This document shows positions 14,370 through 23,480 of a DNA stretch of 55,755 nucleotides, piece by piece. The stretch comes from Treponema sp. UBA4692 (lineage in GTDB: Bacteria > Spirochaetota > Spirochaetia > Treponematales > Treponemataceae). The translations under genes and the position numbers were made by a program. Location: positions 1-55,755 of the forward strand of contig DHKO01000025.1 of assembly GCA_002404895.1 (NCBI GenBank). The letters run 5' to 3'. The notes below the pieces were generated by a model. That model did not search any database. It was not told where the DNA came from and was given only the letters and a program-made list of their open reading frames with translations. Position 1 is the first letter of the stretch; each line of letters opens with the position of its first letter.

Positions 14370-14516
14370 AGGAAGCATACCTAAGAGCTGAATGAAGCCT
14401 AGCTAAGAGGCGAAGGAAGTATTCCTAAGACCTGAAGGAAGTATACCTTTGGCTCTTAGGAAGTATTACTTCGGGAGTTAGGAAGTATACCTTTAGCTCT
14501 TAGGAAGTATTCCTTT
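14370..14516. repeat. 22-bp tandem repeat array with an inverted half
   Basis: Six full 22-bp units start at 14370, 14392, 14414, 14436, 14458 and 14480, plus a 15-base partial unit from 14502. Each begins AGGAAGTAT(A/T)CC or a close variant. In units 1-3 the second half reads like TAAGAGCTGA, while in units 4-6 it reads like TTTAGCTCTT, nearly the reverse complement. The array can therefore fold on itself, for example CCTAAGA (unit 3) with TCTTAGG (units 4/5). Confidence 0.85.
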
Positions 14517-14586
14517 AAAATAAATCATAAGAGAACGTCTTCTCCCTGCCCTGTTTTTCAGTTTCTCGAATAAAAAGCATTTTTCA

Positions 14587-14614
14587 TTGAATTATCAGAA
14601 TTCTACCTTATAAT
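14587..14614 (+). promoter_or_regulatory. Promoter of the CAP-domain gene
   Basis: TTGAAT (14587-14592), a 16-base spacer and TATAAT (14609-14614). A GAGGTGA ribosome site and ATG 14638 follow closely, giving a very short leader. Confidence 0.7.
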
Positions 14615-14637
14615 AAAATTCATAATCGAGGTGAAAT

Positions 14638-15471
14638 ATGAAAAAATGCCTGTCTATCGCTTTACTTGCGCTAGCGTTTTCCGCGCCGATTTTCTGCGGA
14701 ACATCTAAAATAAAATCTTCTTCCGCAAAAACGGTAAATTCACAAAGCTCTGTTTCAGCAGGAAAAACAAAAAAAAGTCAGGCAGACACAAAACAAAACG
14801 CCAGCAAAACAAAATCCGGCACGGCAAGCTCCAAGTCAAAAGGAAAAAGCCTTGCCCCGCTAGACACGGCAAGAAATGTTGACTACATGAGCGACTTTGA
14901 AAAAGATGTAATCTTCGAAATGAACAAGGCGAGAGCCGATCCAAAGCAGTTTGCCGATTTATATCTCGTTCCCCGGCTCGAAAGATTCGACGGAAAACTA
15001 TATATCGAAAAAAGAACGGACTCAGGAAATTCACAAGGCAGAATGATTCTCACACGTGAGGGAGCGGCGGCTGTAAAGGAATGTATAGAATTTATGTACA
15101 AGCAAACACCGCGTTCTCCGCTCAAGCCGTCTAAAGGCCTTACGAAGACTGCAAAAGAGCATGCGGAAAGTCAGGTTCTCACCTATGAAACTTGCCACAC
15201 TAGAGCTGACGGCACAAGTCCGTTTGAGAACATGAGAAAATATGGCTCGTTTATGGCGGCTGGCGAAAATATAGCTTACGGAATAAGCTCAGCAAGAGGC
15301 ACTGTAATACAGCTTTTGATTGACGACGGAGTTTCCTCGCGCGGACACAGAACAAACATCATGGACAAAAATTTCAACTACGCCGGCGCAGGATTTGCCG
15401 AGTCCAAAGAGACAAAAAGAACAGAATGTGTAATCGATTACGCGCAAAACTATGAGGAAAAATCTCAGTAA
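14638..15471 (+). CDS. Secreted CAP (SCP/PR-1) domain protein
   Basis: 277 residues: a Sec signal peptide (about 1-20, LALAFSAPIFCG), a Ser/Lys/Thr-rich linker to about residue 75, then a CAP domain. Its signatures are VIFEMNKARADPKQFADLYL, LKPSKGLTKTAKEHAESQ, a zinc-type His in YETCHTRADGTSPFENM, GENIAYG, and HRTNIMDKNFNYAGAGF. Bacterial CAP proteins are secreted and their targets are mostly unknown. It has its own promoter just after the 22-bp array. The 3' end overlaps by seven bases the convergent gene on the other strand. Confidence 0.88.
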   Translation: MKKCLSIALLALAFSAPIFCGTSKIKSSSAKTVNSQSSVSAGKTKKSQADTKQNASKTKSGTASSKSKGKSLAPLDTARNVDYMSDFEKDVIFEMNKARADPKQFADLYLVPRLERFDGKLYIEKRTDSGNSQGRMILTREGAAAVKECIEFMYKQTPRSPLKPSKGLTKTAKEHAESQVLTYETCHTRADGTSPFENMRKYGSFMAAGENIAYGISSARGTVIQLLIDDGVSSRGHRTNIMDKNFNYAGAGFAESKETKRTECVIDYAQNYEEKSQ

Positions 15472-16658
15472 TTGTCCCACTTGAAATCGTCGAAATCCTG
15501 AATCTGAATCTCGCGGCGGTTTCTGAAATATTTTTCCATTTTGCGGATTGTAAGCGGAATTTTGTTTTTGTAGTTCGGATTTAAATAAAAATACGCGCTG
15601 TAAAGATTTTTCGTCATTTTTTCTTCCGCGCTTTTGTCATCAATGAAGATAATTCCTGCGAGATTTTTTGAGACATCGCTTACCTTTAATTTTGTGTTCG
15701 CATAAACCGACGAATGTTCTGCCGCGTTCTCGTCGATTTTGTTAAGCTCGATGAACGTGCGGCGGGCAAGCGAGCGGTAAAACATATTGTTGAAATCTCC
15801 GAAATCAACTGTCTCGCTGTTGAACCATGGATTTTTCACCATTGTTATCACAGAATACTCGTTGTCCAAAAGTTTTGAGCCGTAATCCAAAAATTTGAAT
15901 TTGTACGCTTCCGCCATCGCAAAAGGCGAATATTCCGTTACGGTCTCAATCGTGTTTGTGTACTGAATCCTGAACGTGAATTTTATTCCCGACTTTGACT
16001 CGTACTTTAGAATCCGTTTTCCAGCCGCAACCGCAGAAACAAGCGAACTGTAGATTTTCCGTTTTTCATAGCCGAGATTTTTTTTCACGTCTGAATAGTC
16101 TAGGCTTGAAAGGTTGTCCGCGCCAATCATAACGGATTTTTTGAGCGAAAAAAGCGAGTATTCCTCAACCGCGTCAAAAACTTCCTCAAGAATATTCTGG
16201 TGAATGCAGTTGAAAGATTTCACATCAGTAAAAATGTCGTAATGCCTGAAATGAAGGCACAAGTCAATGTCGATTGTCTCTTTATGGCCGATAACAGCAG
16301 GAAGCGAAGATTTATGCTCAGAAACCGGCAGAATATTTATGTATGAAAGACTGAAAAATTCTGAAAACTGCGAGTAAAAATCGAGCGCGACAAGCTCCGA
16401 GTAAGGACCTGCCCAGCCTGAATTTTTCGCCTCGCCGATATTCTTAATTTTTTCCGCAATCTCGTTTATCGTTTTGCTGTCTGACTTGAATTTTCTGGAA
16501 AGACGCTCGAGCCTTTTTATGAAATTTGACGCGAAAAGATTTAAGACTTCGGAGTTAAGAGACGAAATACATTTGTTCGTGTTCGAGCGGACTTTGATTT
16601 TCTTTTTCAAAGAGAAAATATCAAAAATCAGTTTTTCAAGTCTCTCAACGTCTGTCAT
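15465..16658 (-). CDS. Unknown protein with possible PD-(D/E)XK nuclease core
   Basis: I do not recognise this 397-residue protein. The frame extends upstream to a TTG at 16766, but that lies inside the terminator of the NCS2 gene, so ATG 16658 is chosen; its ribosome site is weak. A helical N-terminus is followed by GWAGPYSELVALDFY (Glu88), then IDIDLCLHFRHYDIFTDVKSF, where Asp130/132 and D145-V-K147 could form the E...D...DxK arrangement of PD-(D/E)XK enzymes. The C-terminal half has alternating beta/alpha character. It is a single gene convergent with the CAP gene. The function is a guess from motif spacing only. Confidence 0.6.
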   Translation of the reverse strand: MTDVERLEKLIFDIFSLKKKIKVRSNTNKCISSLNSEVLNLFASNFIKRLERLSRKFKSDSKTINEIAEKIKNIGEAKNSGWAGPYSELVALDFYSQFSEFFSLSYINILPVSEHKSSLPAVIGHKETIDIDLCLHFRHYDIFTDVKSFNCIHQNILEEVFDAVEEYSLFSLKKSVMIGADNLSSLDYSDVKKNLGYEKRKIYSSLVSAVAAGKRILKYESKSGIKFTFRIQYTNTIETVTEYSPFAMAEAYKFKFLDYGSKLLDNEYSVITMVKNPWFNSETVDFGDFNNMFYRSLARRTFIELNKIDENAAEHSSVYANTKLKVSDVSKNLAGIIFIDDKSAEEKMTKNLYSAYFYLNPNYKNKIPLTIRKMEKYFRNRREIQIQDFDDFKWDNY

Positions 16659-16712
16659 TTTTTGATTGAATTTCAGCAGGAATCTTAGATTCCTTTTTCG
16701 TTTAGGATTATT

Positions 16713-16790
16713 AAAAAACAAAAAAATATCAGGAATTAAGCGGACAGAAAATCGGCTGCCATGCAACCGCTGCCCGGCAAAATTCCTGAC
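16713..16790 (-). terminator. Intrinsic terminator of the NCS2 permease gene
   Basis: On the minus strand TCAGGAATT (16789-16781) pairs with AATTCCTGA (16737-16729), and inside it AGCGG (16771-16767) pairs with CCGCT (16743-16739). A T-rich run (16727-16714) follows. This excludes upstream starts for the next gene. Confidence 0.88.
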
Positions 16791-16816
16791 ATTTATTATT
16801 TCAAAAGATTAAAAGA

Positions 16817-18157
16817 TTATTTGAACGCCTCGAAAACCATATTCGCAATGAATACGAGAGCGAGAACCCAAGTCAAAACTGGAATATCCTTGAATTTTCT
16901 TGAGACAACCTTGCAGATTACGTAAGAGATTACGCCCCACTCGATTCCCTTTGCAACAGAGTAGCCGAAAGGCATTACCATAATCGCGATGAAAGCTGGA
17001 ATTCCCTCGGTCGGGTCCTTGAAAGGAATTTCAACGACAGATTTCATCATAAGATAGCCGACGAAAACGAGAGCCGGAGCCGTCGCGCAAGCTGGAATCA
17101 AAGCGAAAAGCGGAGAAAGGAAAACCGCGAGAAGGAAGAGAATTGCCGTAACAACCGAAGCAAAGCCTGTTTTTGCTCCTGCGGCAACTCCAGAAGTTGA
17201 CTCGACAAAAGAAGTTACTGTTGAAGTTCCAAGACAAGCTCCAGCGACAGTTCCTACAGCATCTGCCAAAAGCGCGCCTTTAGCGTTCGGAATGTTTCCT
17301 TTTTCGTCTGTGAGGTTCGCCTGAGTCGCGACACCAACCAAAGTTCCGACTGTATCGAAAAAGTCTGTGAAAAGGAAAGTGAACAAAATCACAAAGAATT
17401 TTCCGAATACAAGAGCAGATGCGTTTCCAGAAGCGTCAAAGAAAATTCCCTTGAAGTCGAAAGCCATAAAATGAGGGGCAGCTGGCGAAGAAAAAGGCCT
17501 GAAATTCTCAGGAATTGAAGTTACGCCGAACGGAATTCCGATTATTGTTGTGGCAACGATTCCAATAAGAACCGAGCCTGGAACTTTAAGAATGAAAAGG
17601 ACAATCGTGATTACAAGGCCGAGAGTGAAAACAATCGCGGTCTTGTGCGCCATGCTGAAGTTTACAAATCCAATCAAAGTGCCTGTGTCTGTAGCGACAA
17701 GATTCGCGTTTGCAAGTCCGATGATTGTGATGAAAAGCCCGATTCCGACAGAGACAGCCTTTTTCAACGACGACGGAATACAGTTGATAATCGCCTCGCG
17801 CAATCCGCAAAGAGAAAGGACAACGAAGATAATTCCCTCAACAAGAACAGCTGTAAGCGCAAGCTGCCAAGAGCAGCCCATGCTCAAAACAACAGAATAA
17901 GTGAAGAACGCGTTAAGTCCAAGTCCAGGAGCAAGCGCGACCGGCATATTCGCCAAAAATGCCATTACGAGAGTCGCGATGGCAGAAGCAACAGCAGTTG
18001 CCGTGAAAACAGAGCCCCAGTTCATTCCTGTTCCGTCGCAGAGAATTCCAGGGTTTACAGCGAGAATGTAAGACATCGCAAGGAATGTCGTGATTCCGCC
18101 GACAATTTCGCGGCCGAATGTTGAGCCGCGCTCAGAAATCTTGAAAAACTTGTCCAT
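16817..18157 (-). CDS. NCS2-family (AzgA/PbuG-like) purine base permease
   Basis: 446 residues, polytopic with about 12-14 helices. It begins with the AzgA-group block ERGSTFGREIVGGITTFLAMSYILAVNPGIL and has ALAPGLGLNAFFTYSVV, the strongly conserved second motif. LFTDFFDTVGTLVGVATQANL and GTSTVTSFVESTSGVAAGAKTG are also family hallmarks. It imports hypoxanthine/guanine or adenine by proton symport in the inner membrane. GGAGAAATGAAAA precedes the ATG. No purine riboswitch is visible in the 154 bases upstream. It is its own unit with a strong terminator. Confidence 0.92.
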   Translation of the reverse strand: MDKFFKISERGSTFGREIVGGITTFLAMSYILAVNPGILCDGTGMNWGSVFTATAVASAIATLVMAFLANMPVALAPGLGLNAFFTYSVVLSMGCSWQLALTAVLVEGIIFVVLSLCGLREAIINCIPSSLKKAVSVGIGLFITIIGLANANLVATDTGTLIGFVNFSMAHKTAIVFTLGLVITIVLFILKVPGSVLIGIVATTIIGIPFGVTSIPENFRPFSSPAAPHFMAFDFKGIFFDASGNASALVFGKFFVILFTFLFTDFFDTVGTLVGVATQANLTDEKGNIPNAKGALLADAVGTVAGACLGTSTVTSFVESTSGVAAGAKTGFASVVTAILFLLAVFLSPLFALIPACATAPALVFVGYLMMKSVVEIPFKDPTEGIPAFIAIMVMPFGYSVAKGIEWGVISYVICKVVSRKFKDIPVLTWVLALVFIANMVFEAFK

Positions 18158-18219
18158 TTTTCATTTCTCCATATTTTTTATAATTAAGAATGTGAAATTC
18201 TAATAAATCAGAAATTAAA

Positions 18220-18256
18220 TAAAAAGAACCGAAAGTTCCAAATTCTTTGGAACTTC
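18220..18256 (-). terminator. Terminator after hslU
   Basis: On the minus strand AAGTTCCAAA (18255-18246) pairs with TTTGGAACTT (18242-18233); six bases later comes CTTTTT. It marks the end of the long dcw-xer-topA-hsl gene string. The T-run is a little displaced, so confidence is moderate. Confidence 0.55.
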
Positions 18257-18311
18257 TGCCCAAATCGCCTAATTCTCTGCTTTTTCATTCCCCATCCATA
18301 ATTTTCCGCTT

Positions 18312-19820
18312 CTACAAAATATATCGCGACAAATCCTGATCCTGAACAACGCCGGTCAGTTTCTCATCAACATATTTCGCGTCAACATTTATCGCTTCTC
18401 CAGAATGTTCGTCAGCGTCAAAGCTGATGTCCTCAAGAACTTTTTCCATGATTGTGTGAAGACGGCGCGCGCCGATATTTTCGCTTCGGGCGTTAATCTG
18501 CTCGGCAAGCTCGCTCATGCGGTCAATCGCGTCATCTGTAAAGTTTATTGTGACGCCCTCAGTCGAAAGAAGAGCCGTATACTGCTTTGTGAGCGCGTTT
18601 TTCGGCTCGAGCAGGATTTTCTTGAAGTCGTCTTTTGTGAGAGACTCAAGCTCGACGCGGAGAGGAAATCTTCCCTGAAGCTCCGGAATCAAGTCGCTTG
18701 GAGCCGCAAGGCTGAACGCTCCAGCCGCGATAAAAAGAATGTGCGTCGTATCGACAACGCCCCATTTTGTGTTCACTTTCGAGCCTTCGACAATCGGAAG
18801 AATGTCGCGCTGGACTCCCTCGCGGCTCACCTGCCCTGACGAATTAGCGTTTTTTGCCGCAATCTTGTCGATCTCATCGATAAAGATAATTCCGCTCTGC
18901 TCCACACGCTCGCGCGCAATGTCTGCAACTTTGTCAAAGTCAATCATCGAGTCCAGAACTTCCTCGGTAAGGATTTTTCTTGCCTCGCGGACTGTAACGG
19001 TCTTTTTCTTCTGGTTGCGTCCTGAAAGCATATTCTGCAGCTCCATCATTCCAGCCTGCAAGTCGTCCATCGAGCCGCCCGCGATAATTTCCATTCCGGG
19101 AACAGAACGCTGTCTTTTCACAATCATCTCGACTTCGCGGTCCTCAAGTTTTCCGTCGCGGAGCATCTGCCGAAATTTTTCTCTTGTGGAATTTTCCGAT
19201 TTCTTAGATTCAGATTTCGCGTTCTCCTCGTCTTTCGCCTGCGCTTCCAGAAGTTTTTCATTTTGCGCGTTCAATTCTGAAATCGCACTGTCCGCATTTT
19301 CTGATTCTCCATCAGGATTTTCGTCAGATTCTGCGCCAACCGAGATAAAATTGAAAGGATTTAAGCCTTTTTTGCTTTTCTTTTTTTTGCCTTCGTCGCC
19401 GCTTCCAGGAAGCAAAATGTCAAGGAGACGCTCCTCAACGCGCGGCTTGCAGCTTTCGCGGAGACTTTCTTCCATTTCTTTTTTGACATTGTTCACGCCC
19501 ACAGCCATCAAGTCGCGGACCATGGACTCAACGTCGCGCCCGACATATCCGACTTCTGTGTATTTTGTCGCCTCGACTTTCACAAAAGGCGCGTTCACGA
19601 GCTTTGCAAGACGGCGCGCAATTTCAGTTTTTCCAACGCCGGTTGGTCCAATCATCAAAATATTTTTTGGGGCGACCTCGTCTCTGATTTCATCAGAAAG
19701 ATGAATTCTTCTGATTCTGTTTCTTAAAGCGACCGCAACCGCCTTTTTCGCTTTTTCCTGCCCGATTATGTAAGAATCAAGCTGCTCGACAATTTTTTTT
19801 GGAGTTAAGCCTTCAATCAT
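18312..19820 (-). CDS. hslU: ATP-dependent protease ATPase subunit HslU
   Basis: 502 residues. IVEQLDSYIIGQEKAKKAVAVALRNR is the HslU start; Walker A is GPTGVGKTE, the pore loop region GYVGRDVESMVRDL and Walker B IIFIDEIDKIA. The C-terminal tail (DLSRYIL) that inserts into HslV is present. It is longer than the usual roughly 440 residues because of a charged insertion in the I-domain (about residues 145-215, rich in Lys, Glu and Ser). It unfolds substrates and feeds them to HslV. hslV lies five bases upstream, so they are co-translated. Confidence 0.96.
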   Translation of the reverse strand: MIEGLTPKKIVEQLDSYIIGQEKAKKAVAVALRNRIRRIHLSDEIRDEVAPKNILMIGPTGVGKTEIARRLAKLVNAPFVKVEATKYTEVGYVGRDVESMVRDLMAVGVNNVKKEMEESLRESCKPRVEERLLDILLPGSGDEGKKKKSKKGLNPFNFISVGAESDENPDGESENADSAISELNAQNEKLLEAQAKDEENAKSESKKSENSTREKFRQMLRDGKLEDREVEMIVKRQRSVPGMEIIAGGSMDDLQAGMMELQNMLSGRNQKKKTVTVREARKILTEEVLDSMIDFDKVADIARERVEQSGIIFIDEIDKIAAKNANSSGQVSREGVQRDILPIVEGSKVNTKWGVVDTTHILFIAAGAFSLAAPSDLIPELQGRFPLRVELESLTKDDFKKILLEPKNALTKQYTALLSTEGVTINFTDDAIDRMSELAEQINARSENIGARRLHTIMEKVLEDISFDADEHSGEAINVDAKYVDEKLTGVVQDQDLSRYIL

Positions 19821-19825
19821 TTTTC

Positions 19826-20380
19826 CTAAAGTTCCTCTGAAATAATATTTCCGTTTGTGTAGATGCAGATGTTTCCTGCGATTTTCAATGAATGTTCAGC
19901 GATTTCTTTCGCGCTCAAATCTGAAGTTTCAAGATAGGCAAGAGCCGCAGCATAAGCGTAGTTTCCGCCCGAGCCGATTGCCATAACGTCGTTTTCAGGC
20001 TCGATAACGTTTCCGTCGCCTGAAATCAAAAGGATTTTTGACGAGTCTGCGACAAGAAGCATTGCCTCAAGTTTTTGAAGACTGCGCTCAGTGCGCCAGA
20101 GTTTCGCCAAGTCAACCGCGCTTCTAAGCAAGTCGCCGTTGTCCTGCTTTAGCTGCTCCTCGAATTTTTCAAGAAGAGTGAACGCGTCTGCGACACTTCC
20201 AGCAAATCCTGTCAAAATTTTTCCGTTATAGATTTTTCTGACTTTTCTTGCGTTTCCCTTGCAGACTGTGTTTCCCAAAGTTACCTGTCCGTCGCCAGCC
20301 ATTGCGACTTTTCCATTTCTGCGGACTGCAATTACAGTCGTGCTTCTGATTTTTGGTCTCAATTCATTTTCTTCTGACAT
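19826..20380 (-). CDS. hslV: ATP-dependent protease proteolytic subunit HslV
   Basis: 184 residues. RSTTVIAVRRNGKVAMAGDGQVTLGN is the N-terminal nucleophile block; the N-terminus is expected to be trimmed so that a Thr of the STT motif becomes the catalytic residue. VRKIYNGKILTGFAGSVADAFTLLEKFE and AIGSGGNYAYAAALAY are also conserved. It forms the double hexamer peptidase with HslU in the cytoplasm. It sits 17 bases after xerC in the minus-strand operon. Confidence 0.96.
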   Translation of the reverse strand: MSEENELRPKIRSTTVIAVRRNGKVAMAGDGQVTLGNTVCKGNARKVRKIYNGKILTGFAGSVADAFTLLEKFEEQLKQDNGDLLRSAVDLAKLWRTERSLQKLEAMLLVADSSKILLISGDGNVIEPENDVMAIGSGGNYAYAAALAYLETSDLSAKEIAEHSLKIAGNICIYTNGNIISEEL

Positions 20381-20397
20381 TTATTCTTCCTTAATTT

Positions 20398-21297
20398 TTA
20401 TTTTGCGTGCGGAAAAGATTTATTGTAGGATTCTATCATTTTTTCCGTGTTTATGTGAGTGTATCTTTGCGTTGTCGAAATCGAGGAATGTCCGAGCATT
20501 TCCTGAACAAGACGGACATCAGCTCCGTTTGTGAGCATTGCTGTGGCAAATGTGTGGCGGAACGCGTGCGGCGAAATATGGCGGTTTGTGCCTTCGCTTC
20601 CTGTATATTTCGACAAAATAAACGCGATTCCATGAGACGACAACGGCGTGCCGCGCTGGTTCACAAAAACGCTCGAGTTCTTTTTCAACGAGCCGAAACG
20701 TTTTTTTCTGTCAACTAAATATTCGCGCAAAGCCTGCCTTGCGTCTTTCTCAAAATAAACGCGGCGGTCTTTTGAGCCTTTTCCTGTAACAACCGCGCTC
20801 GACAAGTCCGAAGCCATATCGCAAAGTCTCAGCCCGGAGATTTCAGAAACACGGCAGCCGCTCGAATACATCATCTCAAAAAGGCATTTGTCGCGCTTTG
20901 CCCACAAAAGCTCGTGCTTTTCAGGCTGGGCGCAAAGCTTGTCAACTTCCGCGCCTGTCAAAAAAGCCGGCAGACGCTGCGGATTTTTCACATTTTTCAG
21001 TTCCAAAGCCACGTTGATTTTCAAGTGTCCGAAAGTCCTGCAGTAAGAAAAAAGACTCCGGACAGACGAGACAAAGCGGTTGATTGAAGCGGGCGAACGT
21101 TTCAGCCGAGAAAGCTCGCCGATGCACATTCTAAGCTCTTCAAGCGTGATTGAATTCATTTCGCGTTCCGAGCCGATAAAGCTCATTTTCTCGAACTGAG
21201 CCAAGTCAGTCCTGCACGCCACAACCGTATTAGGAGAAAGGGTTCTGACAGATTCAATATAAAGAAGAAATTCTTCAACCGCGTCTTTTAAAATCAT
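20398..21297 (-). CDS. xerC: Tyrosine recombinase XerC (CodV-like)
   Basis: 299 residues: a SAM-like N-terminal core-binding domain (1-90), then the catalytic domain with Arg in SSGCRVSEISGL, Lys in VTGKGSKDRRV, H-x-x-R in HAFRHTFATAM, His in EMLGHSSISTTQRY and the Tyr nucleophile of RYTHI. It resolves chromosome dimers at dif together with XerD. Assignment to XerC rather than XerD rests on gene order (topA-xerC-hslV-hslU) and on the second recombinase at 25290. Its ATG overlaps the topA stop by four bases. Confidence 0.88.
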   Translation of the reverse strand: MILKDAVEEFLLYIESVRTLSPNTVVACRTDLAQFEKMSFIGSEREMNSITLEELRMCIGELSRLKRSPASINRFVSSVRSLFSYCRTFGHLKINVALELKNVKNPQRLPAFLTGAEVDKLCAQPEKHELLWAKRDKCLFEMMYSSGCRVSEISGLRLCDMASDLSSAVVTGKGSKDRRVYFEKDARQALREYLVDRKKRFGSLKKNSSVFVNQRGTPLSSHGIAFILSKYTGSEGTNRHISPHAFRHTFATAMLTNGADVRLVQEMLGHSSISTTQRYTHINTEKMIESYNKSFPHAK

Positions 21298-23480
21298 TTT
21301 TCTTCTTCTGACTCGCCTGCCGTATGGAGATAATCGCAGTCAGGATTTATGCAGCTCTTGTAGCTTCCGTTTTTCTTGTCATATTTTTCAACCAAGAACC
21401 AGCCGCATTTCGGGCAATACTGATTTTCAAGCGGCTTGAAGTGCGAGATAAAGTCGCATTTCGGATAGTTTGTGCAGCCAAAAAAAGATTTTCCGCGTCC
21501 TTTTGATTTTCTTTCAACAATATAGCCGTCGCAGCCAGGCTTCGGGCATTTTGCAAGAGGAATCGATTTTGTGTTGTGGCACTCAGGAAAGCCCGAGCAG
21601 GCAAGAAAATATCCAAAGCGGCCGAGCTTTTTCACCATCGGTTTTCCGCATTTTTCGCAGACCTCGTTTGTCGGCTCGTCAAGGAAGCCTTTCACGCTCG
21701 CAACCGATTTTTCAACCTCGCCGCATCTTTTTATGAATCCGCCATAAAAATTGCGGATCATATCGTTCCAGACAACCTTGTTCTGCTCAACATCGTCAAG
21801 CTCGTTCTCAACTTCTGCGGTGAATTTCTCGTTTATGACATCAGGGAAAGACTCGACCAAAATTTTATTAATCATCTTGCCCAAGACTGTCGGCATAAGC
21901 TGCCTGTTGTTCCGAACAACATAGTATCGGTCAAGCAAAACAGAAATTATCGGAGCGTAAGTTGAAGGCCGTCCGATTCCTTTTTCCTCCAACATTCTGA
22001 CTATTGAAGCGTCCGTGTAGCGGGCAGGTCCCTGCGTAAAATGCTGCTCAGGATAAAATTCGTGCGCAGCTTCAAGGATTTCGCCGACTTTCAAAGACGG
22101 AAGATTTCCCGTGATTTCCTCTTTCGCGGACAAAACTTTGATTACGCTGTAAAAGCCTTTTTCCACGAGCTTTGACGCGCTCACCCGGAACAACGCGTCT
22201 CCAGCCTGAATTTCAACTGTCGTGGTCGCAGTTTTCGCGTTTGTCATCTGGGAAGAAACAAACCGCTCCCAGATTATCGTGTAAAGTTTCAGCTGGTCGC
22301 GCGTAAGATAATCTTTCACATAGTCAGGCGTGTATTTCGGATAAGTCGGGCGGATACACTCATGCGCATCCTGCGCGCTTTTTCCGACTGCGTAATGAAT
22401 CGGCTCAGACGGAAGATTTTCAGGAAATTCCTTTGAAAGCCAGTCCCGAATATCGTCAAGGGCAGTCTGGGCAATTCGCACGGAGTCGGTTCTCATATAA
22501 GTGATAAGACCCACGCGGTTCTGCCCCATCTGGATTCCTTCATAAAGCTGCTGCGCAACCTGCATCGTCTTTCTGGAAGTGAATCCAAGCCTGTTTGCAG
22601 CCGCCTGCTGCATTTTTGAAGTCGTGAACGGAGCTTTCGGGCGGACAGTTTTCTCCGTAACTTTGATGTCGGTAACTTTGCATTCAGAATTTTTTATTTC
22701 AGCGATGATTTTGTTCACATCGTCTTCAGATTTCAGCTCAGGATTCTCTCCTTTGTATTTTGCAAGCTGGGCTGTGAATTTTGCCTTTCCTTTTTTAAAG
22801 TCGGCCTCGAGAGTCCAGTATTCCTCTGGAATAAAATCCTCAACTTCTTTCTCACGCTCGCAAATCATCCTTAACGCGACAGACTGAACACGTCCGGCAG
22901 ACAAGCCGTTTTTCACTTTTTCCCAGAGAATCGGAGAAAGATTGTAACCCACGAGACGGTCAAGCACACGGCGTGCTTTCTGCGCATTCACTTTTGACTC
23001 TACAATGTGCCCCGGAGACTTTACAGCATCCTTGATTGCGCCCGGCGTGATTTCATTGAAAACAATCCGCTTGATGTCAGCGTCGGTTTTATCTTTTAAC
23101 GCGTTGTTCAAATGCCATGCGATTGCCTCTCCCTCGCGGTCGTTATCGGAAGCGAGAAGAACGTGCTCTGATTTTTTCGCATCTTTCTGAAGCTCCTTTA
23201 AAAGCTTAGCGCGTCCGCGCACTGTTATATATTCCGGCTGAAAATCATGCTCAACATCGATTGCCATTCTCGATTTCGGCAAGTCAATCAGATGTCCCAT
23301 TGAAGCTTTTACTGTGTAGCCCGGTCCAAGATATTTTTCAATTGTAGTCGCCTTTGCCGGAGACTCAACTATTACCAAAGTCTGTTCTGTTTTTTTCTTT
23401 GATGATTTTTTTTCTGAGGATTTTGAGGCAGCCTTCTTTGTTGTTTTTTTTGATGTTGCTGTTTCTTGTGCTTTTGCCAT
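21294..23480 (-). CDS. topA: DNA topoisomerase I
   Basis: 728 residues from ATG 23480, with GGAG nine bases upstream; the ATG shares one base with the dprA stop. A Lys/Ser-rich tail of about 33 residues precedes the TOPRIM domain (LVIVESPAKATTIEKYLG, then SDNDREGEAIAWH). The active Tyr is in RVGLITYMRTDS. Three C-terminal four-Cys zinc ribbons are visible: CEKCGKPMV...CSGFPEC, CPKPGCDGY...CTNYPKC and CPKCGWFL...CINPDC. It relaxes negative supercoils. Co-transcribed with dprA and xerC. Confidence 0.96.
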   Translation of the reverse strand: MAKAQETATSKKTTKKAASKSSEKKSSKKKTEQTLVIVESPAKATTIEKYLGPGYTVKASMGHLIDLPKSRMAIDVEHDFQPEYITVRGRAKLLKELQKDAKKSEHVLLASDNDREGEAIAWHLNNALKDKTDADIKRIVFNEITPGAIKDAVKSPGHIVESKVNAQKARRVLDRLVGYNLSPILWEKVKNGLSAGRVQSVALRMICEREKEVEDFIPEEYWTLEADFKKGKAKFTAQLAKYKGENPELKSEDDVNKIIAEIKNSECKVTDIKVTEKTVRPKAPFTTSKMQQAAANRLGFTSRKTMQVAQQLYEGIQMGQNRVGLITYMRTDSVRIAQTALDDIRDWLSKEFPENLPSEPIHYAVGKSAQDAHECIRPTYPKYTPDYVKDYLTRDQLKLYTIIWERFVSSQMTNAKTATTTVEIQAGDALFRVSASKLVEKGFYSVIKVLSAKEEITGNLPSLKVGEILEAAHEFYPEQHFTQGPARYTDASIVRMLEEKGIGRPSTYAPIISVLLDRYYVVRNNRQLMPTVLGKMINKILVESFPDVINEKFTAEVENELDDVEQNKVVWNDMIRNFYGGFIKRCGEVEKSVASVKGFLDEPTNEVCEKCGKPMVKKLGRFGYFLACSGFPECHNTKSIPLAKCPKPGCDGYIVERKSKGRGKSFFGCTNYPKCDFISHFKPLENQYCPKCGWFLVEKYDKKNGSYKSCINPDCDYLHTAGESEEEK

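Noticed and set aside
14370..14516. The 22-bp array as a CRISPR
   Set aside because: Units are directly adjacent with no unique spacers, and no cas genes are present.
16659..16766. Upstream TTG start extending the 15465-16658 gene by 36 residues
   Set aside because: The extension runs through the terminator hairpin of the NCS2 gene.
18158..18311. Purine riboswitch ahead of the NCS2 permease
   Set aside because: No three-way junction or conserved loops found; the stretch holds only the hslU terminator and AT-rich sequence.
18739..19704. 321-codon plus-strand frame opposite hslU
   Set aside because: Composition (Ser/Arg/Phe-rich) and full overlap with hslU mark it as a shadow.
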